42,377 nucleotides of DNA from Fragilaria crotonensis (taxonomy: Eukaryota; Bacillariophyta; Fragilariophyceae; Fragilariales; Fragilariaceae): assembly GCA_022925895.1 (NCBI GenBank), contig JAKSYS010000550.1:1-42377 (forward strand). The letters are read 5' to 3'. Of this stretch, positions 33,579 to 42,377 are shown one piece after another. The notes under the pieces are model-generated. The model saw nothing but the letters and a program-made list of their open reading frames with translations, did not search any database and had not been told where the DNA came from. Both the position numbers and the translations under genes were made by a program. The number at the start of each line of letters is the position of its first letter. The stretch's first letter is position 1.

Positions 33579-33590
33579 GAGCTACATAAA
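33537..33590 (+). promoter_or_regulatory. Candidate self-priming site (LTR segment pairs with primer-binding position)
   Basis: TTTATGTAGCTC (33537-33548, inside the 5' LTR) and GAGCTACATAAA (33579-33590) are perfect reverse complements over 12 bases. The second copy begins exactly at the first base after the LTR, where a primer-binding site must lie. Neither neighbouring base extends the pairing. No TGG-starting tRNA-complementary site is seen there. If RNA starts near 33537, its 5' end could fold back and, after cleavage behind 33548, prime synthesis into U5, as established for Tf1 of fission yeast. Use here is inference. Confidence 0.6.
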
Positions 33591-33720
33591 CCTTTCCCCC
33601 AAGCGTCGCTTCAGATTGCTTGTCTTCGCGAGTTTAGTCATCTACACTACTCGCTTCTCGTCATTTTCGACGCCTCCTCGTGTGCATCTTGCGTCGATTT
33701 AATCCGCATTTTCTCGCAGC

Positions 33721-34792
33721 ATGGCGGCGTCGGCGAATTTCAACTTTCCGTACGCGGTCCTCACACCAATTGAAGGCAAGCCCACGAACACGACGCTGCA
33801 GATTCTACAGCGTCAGTTATACACTAACGCGCGCGCCATCGACTCCCCCCGTGGCGGTGGTACACATGGCCATATGGCCATGTTGCTTAGTGATGCCGAA
33901 TACCTCGTCCGCGCCGGTGTTCCCTTTATCGTCCCAAGACATCCCGGTGCGGCCCCTGATGCAGCGGCCGGTGCTACTGCCGCCCAAATCGCTGAAGCGA
34001 TTCGCCAGTACAATCAGGCCGTCGCCGATGTGACGTTGTATAATCGTCTCAGCGCTGCTCTCACTGCTCAAATCATTTCTGCCGTTAACGCGTCCTTTCT
34101 TAGCGCATTGGAAGATCCCGATTTCGGTTTCGGTGATGTTACCCCGCGGGCCATGCTCGAGCACCTCCGATCTGAATACGGCACCATGACCCCCGAGGAA
34201 TTGGAACGCAATCGCGCCGCCCTCTCGGAGCCGTGGAACCTTGATGACCCAATCGAGGACTTATGGGCCAAGATTGCCAACATCCAACGTGTTGCGGCGT
34301 TGGGCCAGGTTCCTATTCCAAACGTCACCGTCATCACGTTAACCCTTGCAATGCTTGAAAAGACAGGACTTTTGGCCTCCACTACTGAGAAATTTCGCCT
34401 CCGACCCCTCGATGAGTGGACGCTCGAAGTTTTCAAATCGAGTTCAAACTCGGTAATCAGGAACGCCTTCGCAAGCTCACCGCGGGTGACGCCGGATTTC
34501 ATGGCGCCCATCAGGCCAGCGTCAGCACCCCACTCCCTACTGCTGCTGTTGCTGTTGTCACCCCGGCGGCGATCACACCACCTGCACCCACCGTCCACGT
34601 TTCTGTCGACGGCGGCCGGATGTATTACTGCTGGACACACGGCACGGCACACACCGCAATCACACTTCCGCCACTTGCGATCGTAAAGCCGCTGGTCACA
34701 AGGATGATGCGACCGCCTTCAAGATGAAAGGCGGCAACAACACCATCTCTTCCGGACGTCCCCGCCAGTTGCCAAGCACTGCTCGCGACTGA
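33721..34792 (+). pseudogene. Copia gag
   Basis: The ATG at 33721 gives a nucleocapsid-type protein with GGGTHGHMAMLLSDAEYLVRAG and ATAAQIAEAI, also found in the gag fragment at 26379. The frame shifts near 34435 and 34660. Across the shifts a CCHC-like zinc knuckle can be followed: YYCWTHG, then HTSATC and AAGH. The last gag frame ends with TGA at 34790-34792, overlapping the start of the protease frame. Gag packages the element RNA into virus-like particles. With the frameshifts the zinc knuckle would be lost from the product. Confidence 0.75.
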
Positions 34793-37700
34793 CATTGCGG
34801 GAGCCTATCGCCGCCGCTGTCACAACACTACTACCACCTACGTCTAACGTTCCTAACGATTCTGGTTATAGTTGTCTTTCTACAGTTAGCACTTTAGGTC
34901 CCCCCACCATCATCCCTCCCGACACGTGCGCCATCGCCGACAGCGGTAGCACGTCGCATTTTTGTACGGTCTCCGCACACGTCATCAATAAGCGCCCTAC
35001 CTGCAACCCGATCGGAATCCGCAACCCCAACGGTACAATCATGTATTCGACTCATGAAGCCGAACTCGATTTGCCCGCTCTCCCGTTCGCTGCCCGCCAC
35101 GTCCACATTGTCCCTGCCCTCTCGCATGTCTCCTTACTATCCATAGGGCAACTATGCGATTCCGGATGTCACGTTACGTTCGACGCCGTCTCGGTTACCG
35201 TGCATCACCATGAGCGCCTCCTTCTCACTGGAGAACGCACACCTGCCACAGGATTGTGGCATCTCAGCTTGGTCCCGCCCGACGTGGCGTACACGGCGCG
35301 TGCCGTTGAGCCGCCTCCGCGTCGCGTGGCGTCCCCTCTCCCGTGCTCCCCGTGCGCCGCTGCTGTCGTGCAGTCTGCCACCCCAAGCGAGCTTGTCGCA
35401 TTTGCCCACGCGGCGTTATTTTCGCCGTCCTTGTCTACCCTCCATGGCGCCCTCGAGCGCGGATTTCTCCCAAACTTCCTCGGCCTCACCGCGCGTAAGC
35501 TCCGCACCCACCCTCCGACCTCGGTGGCCATGGTCAAGGGCCACCTCGACCAAACACGAAAAAATCAGCGGTCCACCAAAGCCGATGCGTGCCCTCCAGA
35601 CGACGCCAGCACCTCCGAGGACGGCGCTGCCACGTTGTGCCAGTTCCCACCAGCGACCCCAGTAACCAACGCACCCATCATTGCTTTGCATCGGTCGTGG
35701 AGCCTCATACGGGCCAAATTCACACCGACCAAACTGGAAAGTTCGTGGTTGCATCCAGTACCGGGAACAACTACATTCTGGTGCTGTACGACTACGACAG
35801 CAACAGTATTTTAGTCGCCCCATGCGGAGTCGCACCGGCCCCTGCATTCTTACTGCCTTCCAAGGCCTCCATGCGCGCCTTGTCGCTGCTGGCCTTCGCC
35901 CGCGCCTGCATCGCCTGGACAATGAGTGCACTGTTGCGCTCAAGCAATTTCTCGTCGCCGAGGACATTGATTTTCAGCTCGTGCCCTGGCATGCATCGCC
36001 GCAATGCGGCCGAACGTGCGATTCGCACATTCAAGAATCACTTCATCTCCGGATTGTGCAGTGTGGACAAAAACTTCCTTTGCACTTATGGGACAAGTTA
36101 CTTCCACAGGCTGAGCTCACGCTTAACCTCCTCCGCGGATCTCGAATCAATCCGAGTTTGTCAGCCCATGCACAATTGCACGGCGCCGTCGACTTCAATC
36201 GGACACCGATTGCGCCCCGGCATTCGTGTCCTCGTACACGTCAAACCTGCCGAACGGACCACGTGGTCACCCCACGGCGCCGATGGCTGGTACACAGGTC
36301 CCGCGCTAGAGTCGTACCGGTGTTACACCGTGTGGCTTTGGGATACCCGCGCCACCCGCGTGTGCGATACCCTCTCGTGGTTTCCGACCAAGGTCACCAT
36401 GCCCTGGCGTCTTCCAATGATCTCATCTTGGCCGGCATCCACGACATTCTCCACGCGCTTCACCATCCGTCGCCAGCGTCCCCATTAGCACCGCTCACCG
36501 ACAGCCATCATCGGGCGCTCATCGAACTCACCAGCATCCTCACGTCGCTTGCGTCACCGCAAACCAACCCCATTGGTCACGCTACTGTTGCACCTCTGAG
36601 GGTGGCCTCCCCGACAACCGTTGGTATTGTTCTCCCGCCGCCATCGGCAAGTGTGGACCCACCTCTGAGGGTGGGTGCACCCAGTTCCACCACGTCTCCC
36701 CCTTCGGCACCTCTCTCCCTCGTCGCTCCGCGACGTGTCCAGTTCGCACCGCTCCCATCCGACACGATTGTCGACACCTTCCGAACTAGCACCGGGTTCG
36801 TCGGTAAGCGACGCCGTCGGTCTTTGCGGTATAACCCCCGCACTCCCCCTGGACCTACGTCCAAGACCATCCACCCCCTCAAGCTCACCAAGAAAAAGCT
36901 CACGACACCTCCGACAGCAACTCCCGCTCGTCGACCCGTCGTCCCCGTGCACCACCAGCACGGCACGCGCGCCAACAAGCAGCGACCTCTCCACCATATC
37001 GCTGCGGCAGCTCGTGCGCTCTTGCTTGACGCTGCCCAACCAGCCCCCGCCGACGCCGGCGTCCACTATGCTTTCCACGGAAACGCGTTCAATCCCGACA
37101 CGGGCCGACTTGCAGAATACCGGGAGCTTAGCCATTGCAGTGAGGGACCGCTCTGGCAACAGTCCAACGCCGAAGAAATAGGGCGCCTCGCCCAAGGCTA
37201 CGGCGACGTCAAAGGCACAAACACCATGTACTTCATTCCGGTCACCGCCATCCCAGCCGATCGCAAAGCTACTTATTTACGCGTTGTTGTCGCGTCGCGC
37301 CCGAAAGGTAAACCCCGTCGCGTACGGTGGACCGTCGGCGGTGACAAGGTTGATTATCCCTTTGACGTGAGCACGAAGACCGCCGATTTGACAACTGCCA
37401 AGTTGTTGTTCAACAGCGTCTTGTCAACTCCCAACGCCAAATTCATGGCGACCGATCTCAAAGATTTCTACCTTGGCACTCCCATGGAGCGCTACGAATA
37501 CATGCGTATTCCCATCGGCTTGATTCCCGACGTCATCATTGAGTTGTACAACTTGCTGCCGTTAGTCCACAACGGCCATGTCTTCGTCGAAATTCGACGC
37601 GGCATGTATGGCCTCCCACAGGCCGGCCGCCTCGCCAACGACCAACTCATCAAGTTCATGGCACCCCATGGCTATCACCCTGTCGCGCTCACGCCCGGCT

Positions 37701-38938
37701 TATGGAAACACTCGTCGCGCGACATCGTGTTCAGCCTCGTTGTCGACGATTTCGGCATCCGATACACGTCGCAGGCCGACGCCGATCATTTGATTACCAC
37801 ACTCGAACGCCATTATCAAGTCAGCGTCGATTGGACGGGCACACGTTATTGCGGCCTCACCCTCACGTGGGACTATGTCCGCCGCACCTGCGACCTGTCC
37901 ATGCCAGGCTACATTGCCCGCGCACTGCAACGATTCCAGCACGTTGCCCCACCGAAACCGGAACATTCTCCACACCCATGGCAACGGCCAACGTATGGCG
38001 CCAAAACCCAGTTTGCCCCAGAGCCTGATACCGCTGTCGCGCTCGATGCAACGGACAAGACTCGAATCCTCGAGGTGCTCGGCACGTTACTGTATTATGC
38101 CCGAGCAGTTGATTCCACGTTACTCACCGCTATTGGCGAATTGGCAACGGAGCAAGCCGGCGGTACCAAACCACGATGGACAAGCTCGCACAGCTGCTTA
38201 ACTACTGTGCAACGCATCCCGATGCGACCGTTCGTTTCACTGCTAGCGACATGTTGCTTGCCATCGAAAGTGACGCCTCCTACCTCTCCGTCGTCAAGCC
38301 CGATCCCGCGCAGCGGGGTACTTTACCTGACAAACAAAACCACAGCGCGCAACGCCGGTTTCAAACCTAACGGCGCTGTCCACGTCTTATGTCAAATAAT
38401 GCGTGAAGTCCTGTCCAGCGCCGCCGAAGCTGAACTTGGGGCGTTATTTCACAATGGCAAGGAAGCATGCCCCCTGCGCATCGCTCTCGACGAAATGGGG
38501 CATCCCCAACCGGCGACGCCCATGGCCACCGACAACAGTACCGCCAGCGGCATCGCCACTGACACTGTCAAGCAAAAACGCTCCAAAGCCGTCGACATGC
38601 GTTTCTATTGGATCCGCGATCGCGTCCGCCAAGGCCAATTTCAAATTTATTGGCGCAAAGGCAACACGAACCGCGCCGACTATTTCTCCAAACATCATCC
38701 GGCCTCCCATCATCAGGCCATTCGTTCTACGTACTTATACTCGGCCACGAATCCGACAAAGAACTATTTTGATTGCCTTGCCGATACCGAGCTTCCGCCC
38801 ACGGCACTGGCACTCCATACTGTGGACCCTGGTGAGGGTGTGTTATTATACCCGGGCACCCCGCAGTTGGGTAACCCGGAAGGTCATAGCATTCCAATGA
38901 CCGAGCCCAGGTCCACTCAAATATCGAGTCAATCATAA
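34793..38938 (+). pseudogene. Copia pol: protease, integrase, reverse transcriptase, RNase H
   Basis: The protease has IADSGSTSHF (active-site DSG) at about 34935. A GAG-pre-integrase region follows (LWHLSL, then HAALFSPSLSTLHGAL). The integrase core has Asp in IHTDQTGKF, Asp in LHRLDNEC and Glu in NAAERAIRTFKNHF. Reverse transcriptase runs from about 37150, with FMATDLKDFYLGTPM and the catalytic VVDDFG in place of the usual YVDD. RNase H residues lie in IESDASYLS, SSAAEAELGAL, MATDNSTASGI and NTNRADYFSKH. Frame changes occur near 35690, 35815, 36000, 36065, 36195, 36410, 38165 and 38325. From 36410 to about 38165 the frame is long and clean through the reverse transcriptase. The last frame continues into the 3' LTR and stops at 38936-38938, so the LTR encodes the final residues. 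Confidence 0.85.
38831..38840 (+). promoter_or_regulatory. Polypurine-type tract of the copia element
   Basis: GGTGAGGGTG immediately before the 3' LTR: eight of ten bases are purines. It is in the right place to prime plus-strand synthesis. It also lies inside the pol reading frame. Confidence 0.55.
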
Positions 38939-38980
38939 TTTATGTAGCTCATCGTTTTAACGACATCTACCTCTTTAACA
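38841..38980 (+). repeat. 3' LTR
   Basis: 140 bp, identical to the 5' LTR at 33439-33578. The pol frame ends inside it at 38938. Confidence 0.95.
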
Positions 38981-38985
38981 CTATT
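38981..38985 (+). repeat. Target-site duplication CTATT, right copy
   Basis: Matches 33434-33438. DNA from 38986 on is therefore the original upstream flank of the secreted gene at 32401-33411. Confidence 0.95.
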
Positions 38986-41900
38986 TTGTGGCAGCACGTC
39001 TGGTTCACTCGTGACTCTTCAGACACATGTCCGCCAAAAAAAGAATATTATTAAATGTTAAGAATGTCGGTCTCTCAATAGAAAAACTGTTTCCAGGCAT
39101 TTGCAGCATAAATGTTCCATCCATGACCGCGAGTTCAAACATCATGTACTCCACTTTAAGAATAGCGGTATCGACCTGTACTTGTAGGTATGTAGCTACA
39201 ATACATCTACCAGGTACAGAAGCTAGCAGTATGGTAATTACTGGGAGGGTTGTCGGATAAACTATATTGATATAGATGCCTACCCAACACCCAACTCTCT
39301 GGACAGCCAACATTCCGTTGCTGTCGATGTCTTCGGCATGGCTTGGCTTGATGAAAGTGACTCGTGCCGGCCAGACGGCGCATATCGTAGTATGGTACAT
39401 CGCATGATCGCATATCGTACATCGTATGATACATCCCATGCTTTCGTGATTCGCAACGTCGACTTTTGGTTTGGCTGATAATCTACTCTCTTCATAAAGC
39501 TTTTTGGCTACAAATCCAAGTGTTTCATAAGACAGTGTTTCATACGACTCTGTTTGACTTGTTCTATTCTGACCAGCACTTTTGCAAAGTTCTGCACTTT
39601 ACAAAAGGATCTTTGCATATGCGTGATGCATTGAAAGTAATTTCTTCATACTTCATCCAAGTTTGACACAAGAAAAATGGACTGGTTTCTAGATCATGAG
39701 TGCTTCTGCAGAAGCCAGGATATCAAGAAGACCATGATGATGCTCCCAATAATGATTCACCACTCTGAAAAGGGAGCATCTGTTGATGAAGGTGATAACT
39801 ACTGGTCTGGTGCGAGTGAACAAGCAAGTCAACTATGTGGAGTCCAGAAATGAGACGTAGTAGGCATTGTCCATAGTAATGAATTGTACCGGGCTGATGT
39901 ATTGCAACAGCAACAACAAAAAACAACATCAGTGTTTCCATTTGAAGAGCAAAGTCCCATGCTGGTCCCTCCTTTGTATGAATTCTTTCCTGCACCAACC
40001 TAGAGGACATACAACTTTGTGCCTAAGATTACACAGCAGAGCAATTGTTGAAAATTGTACCCGCCCGTTTTCTTTCAAGCTGCTGCTGGTGAAGGATGCA
40101 TATTTTGAAGTGACGGCTTGAGCAAAATCAAATTCAGAATGTTTCAAACATTGAATTCCTCCTAACACATGAAGTGTTTACTAGTCATCACAACCTGTTG
40201 AAAAGGGCGTATCACTAGCAAGGCGTTGCAAGTAGCATGATCATAGCACTGGCTGCTGTTTGGTGATGTTGGCAGAGGGAACTGGTCAGGAACAAGTGCA
40301 CCTTGCCTTTGAGAACAAATCATGCCCAACAATACAGGATCATATTGTAAAGACACCTTTTCTGGTCAGGGCTAACGCAAGGTGACATCAATCAATATAA
40401 ATGCACATATTTCCCATGTACGGTAAGAAGTTAGTGTATCAGCCACTGCATTCCTTGCACTTTATATGATTTCGTGAAATTTGTTGCTATCACAACTGTC
40501 GTTGTAGTATGATCCAAACACCTCCTGCTCCTTCTGCATTTGATTTCATCAGTGACCTTTTGAAAAGCAACAATGGCTTCAACAAAATTTTAGAACCAGC
40601 ATCCGAGGCGCTGCAATGTTATCTCCTTGAGTGCAATCAATGCGTTGCTTGCATGCAGCACATGAAGCTGGACTCCAAATTCACCAAAAAATGAAGATCT
40701 CATGGCTTCCATGAGATCTGACATTGAATGTTGAATAATCACAGGTTTGGAGCATAGTGGCCAAGGCAAAGACAGGGATCATGTTGAAGAAGAGGAGGCG
40801 TTTAAGAATGATGATATCTCTTCTTAGATGCCATCTCAACAGGTGCACGAAGACAATAAAGCAAGACATCCTCAGAGCAATCATTGGTGGGGGTCATATT
40901 AGTAGAAACCGCCACAGTCAGCAGCAGATGGTTTCGATCATGAATGGCTGATAGAAATAATGAAAACAGTTGGAGGAACACCAACAGCACCAAATGTAAT
41001 GAGGGGAGCATAGTAGTCTTGAAGTTGCCTTTTGTGGACGAGCAGAGAGCTTGTTGACTTAGCATTTGAAACCAAATGATGAAAACACCAAACAACTTTC
41101 TGAGTTCTATGCCAAAGAAGATTGTCTTCTTTTTTGAGCACAAGATATGTCATTCAGTAGGCACTGCTACAAGTAGTAGCAAATTAATTTGCGGCTGCGA
41201 GCACTACTTTACACAAAGAACTAAAACCAGTTGAATTCTTATCAGCCAACAATGCAATGACTGTGGTGTTGGCCTTGTGAGACCAGTATCCACAAATGCA
41301 TTATGGAAGTTGGGTTTCCAGTACTAATTATGTAGATACTTCTATGTTCATCTTTTTGTCTTGAATCTTCTCCAGTACTCAGCCTAACATTATTTGGTGA
41401 TGTTCCCTTTGAAAGTTGGTGACTTAGTTTGATTTTTCTGGACACGTCATAGGATAAATTGCAATATTATCATTGACCTCCTTTTGGTATTTAATACCAC
41501 CACCCAAATCCCGGCCCCTACATACAGTAATGCGTCTTGTTATATACCACAAAAAGTTTTAAAACTATAACAACACTTGTGGGTGTGTGAGTTTATTTCT
41601 AATGCTCCACTAATCTTTCCAAAATATTGTGAGAGCACCATACTACGTATTGCCAGCCTTCCTAACTGCTCTTCATGGACACATTGGCAACCCATACTGT
41701 ACAGCACTGTGCAGTATGGGGTTGTACACTACACATCATCAAAATGGTGATTCATTCCTGGTTGCCATGGCCATTATCAATTTGATGGCATTATCGTCCA
41801 CTCTGAATTTACAACATTCCTTGGCAGTAGCTAATCATAATTCTTATCACTAGTACTCCATGCCCTTCACTTGCTGTGGCTTGTCATTTGTCATTCCTGG

Positions 41901-42261
41901 TGCTCTGTCATTTTTGTTCATCACTAGTTACTGGGCTTGATTCACAATACAATTGATAATCACAAATTCTGTACCTTAGCTACTCAATTCTTTTGATTTT
42001 CATTCAAGGCTGGATCAGCCAACATTAAATTGTGTGTGACTGTGGCCTCCACTTTCCACTATCGGGATGCCAGCATGGTGGATTATGAGTTCACTGACTA
42101 TGCCAGGAATTTCAACAAAAATGCAGGAAAAATCCAAGAAAATGTTTCCTCAGCCCCTCTGAAATCGAATATAAACGTATATATTAAGTTATTGGACATT
42201 GTTAACAACGGTGTCGAAGGGAAGATCTGGGAGGGAGAAGAATAAAAAATGCGAGACCATT
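38986..42261. other. AT-richer stretch, no supported gene
   Basis: About 3.3 kb without a frame showing a recognisable domain. The first 300 bp are the displaced upstream flank of the secreted gene, with GTAC near 39180-39220. From about 39480 the DNA is AT-rich with frames that stop often. Minus-strand segments around 40940-41150 have protein-like texture (a run TQKVVWCFHHLVSNAKSTSS) and a plus-strand frame at 40509-40694 is open for 61 codons. Neither could be assigned. A decayed mobile element is possible but not shown. Confidence 0.4.
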
Positions 42262-42377
42262 TCAGCAGGATGCCATGGCGTCAGTGTACGAGACCTCCTT
42301 TAAGCTCACAGCAACCAAGGGGAACATCCCATACAAACACTTTGTCACGTCCGTGTGGTAGGTTTGTTGCAGGTAGA
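42262..42377 (-). CDS. 3' end of a third member of the secreted family (cut by window edge)
   Basis: The last 38 codons, stop TGA at 42262-42264, read LQQTYHTDVTKCLYGMFP and then SLKEVSYTDAMASC. This matches the C terminus of the gene at 32401, with roughly 13 base differences in 113 (about 88 percent identical). The 3' flanks of the two copies share no similarity. Nothing can be said of the rest of this gene, which lies beyond the window. Confidence 0.8.
   Translation of the reverse strand, partial: YLQQTYHTDVTKCLYGMFPLVAVSLKEVSYTDAMASC

Larger units (their letters stand above)
33439..38980 (+). mobile_element. Complete Ty1/copia LTR retrotransposon, 5,542 bp
   Basis: Bounded by two identical 140-bp LTRs that start TG and end CA, with a CTATT target duplication. 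Gene order gag, protease, integrase, reverse transcriptase, RNase H is that of Ty1/copia; in Ty3/gypsy the integrase comes last. The region is markedly GC-richer than the flanking DNA. LTR identity indicates recent insertion, yet the coding region changes frame about eleven times. Either the copy was mobilised by helper proteins from a defective parent, or indel errors are present. It lies in the upstream region of the secreted gene at 32401-33411, in opposite orientation. It resembles the CoDi elements of diatoms in protein style; the exact clade was not determined. Confidence 0.93.

Noticed and set aside
33579-33600. Conventional tRNA primer-binding site after the 5' LTR
   Set aside because: No TGG start or recognisable tRNA 3'-end complement is present; the sequence pairs with the LTR instead.
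40940-41150. Minus-strand segment resembling the HL...N...L pattern of piggyBac-type transposases
   Set aside because: Only a few residues fit, no catalytic motif or end repeats were found, and neighbouring frames are full of stops.

Overview
The window looks like nuclear DNA of a diatom, probably a raphid pennate. Evidence: short GT-AG introns of 66-149 bp inside genes, many secreted or membrane proteins with Pro/Thr/Ser-rich 'PT' linkers, a nardilysin-like peptidase, a RAP-domain protein with 37-residue repeats, a mitochondrial carrier, a Ty1/copia element of the kind common in diatoms, and a large DNA transposon with a KDZ/Plavaka-like transposase. Intergenic DNA is strikingly rich in GTAC. 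The species cannot be named from sequence alone.

Layout. 0.3-1.3 kb (-): trypsin-like protease homologue that has lost catalytic His and Ser and has an in-frame stop. 2.6-10.4 kb (-): one secreted/membrane EF-hand gene cut in two by a 4.57-kb DNA transposon (3669-8234) with 27-bp terminal inverted repeats and a decayed transposase plus accessory gene. 11.6-13.1 kb (-): two-exon 2-oxoglutarate/Fe(II) oxygenase. 13.5-16.1 kb (+): RAP-domain protein with twelve 111-bp repeats. 16.8-20.7 kb (-): four-exon nardilysin-like M16 peptidase. 21.5-22.4 kb (-): Cys-rich secreted protein. 23.4-24.8 kb (-): secreted protein with 90-bp repeats. 26.1-27.3 kb: an isolated copia gag fragment between two arrays of a CAGCAGATTT-like repeat. 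28.1-28.9 kb (+): mitochondrial carrier. 29.44-29.51 kb: a 75-bp hAT-like foldback element. 30.3-31.9 kb (+): type II membrane protein with a phosphoesterase-like ectodomain. 32.4-33.4 kb (-): a broken relative of the 23.4-kb gene. 33.44-38.98 kb (+): complete copia retrotransposon with identical 140-bp LTRs and a 5-bp target duplication, sitting just upstream of that broken gene. 39-42.2 kb: AT-richer DNA without a supportable gene. 42.26 kb to the edge (-): the 3' end of another copy of the broken gene.

The most unusual signal is in the copia element. The 12 bases immediately after its 5' LTR are the exact reverse complement of 12 bases inside that LTR, and no tRNA-type primer-binding site is visible. 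This is the geometry expected for self-primed reverse transcription of the Tf1 type, which is established for some Ty3/gypsy elements.

A caution covers the whole window. Many otherwise conserved reading frames, in host genes as well as transposons, carry one- or two-base shifts, several in homopolymers and mostly deletions. Either several loci are pseudogenes or the assembly keeps long-read indel errors. Calls of 'broken' should be read with that in mind. All alignments and counts were made by eye.
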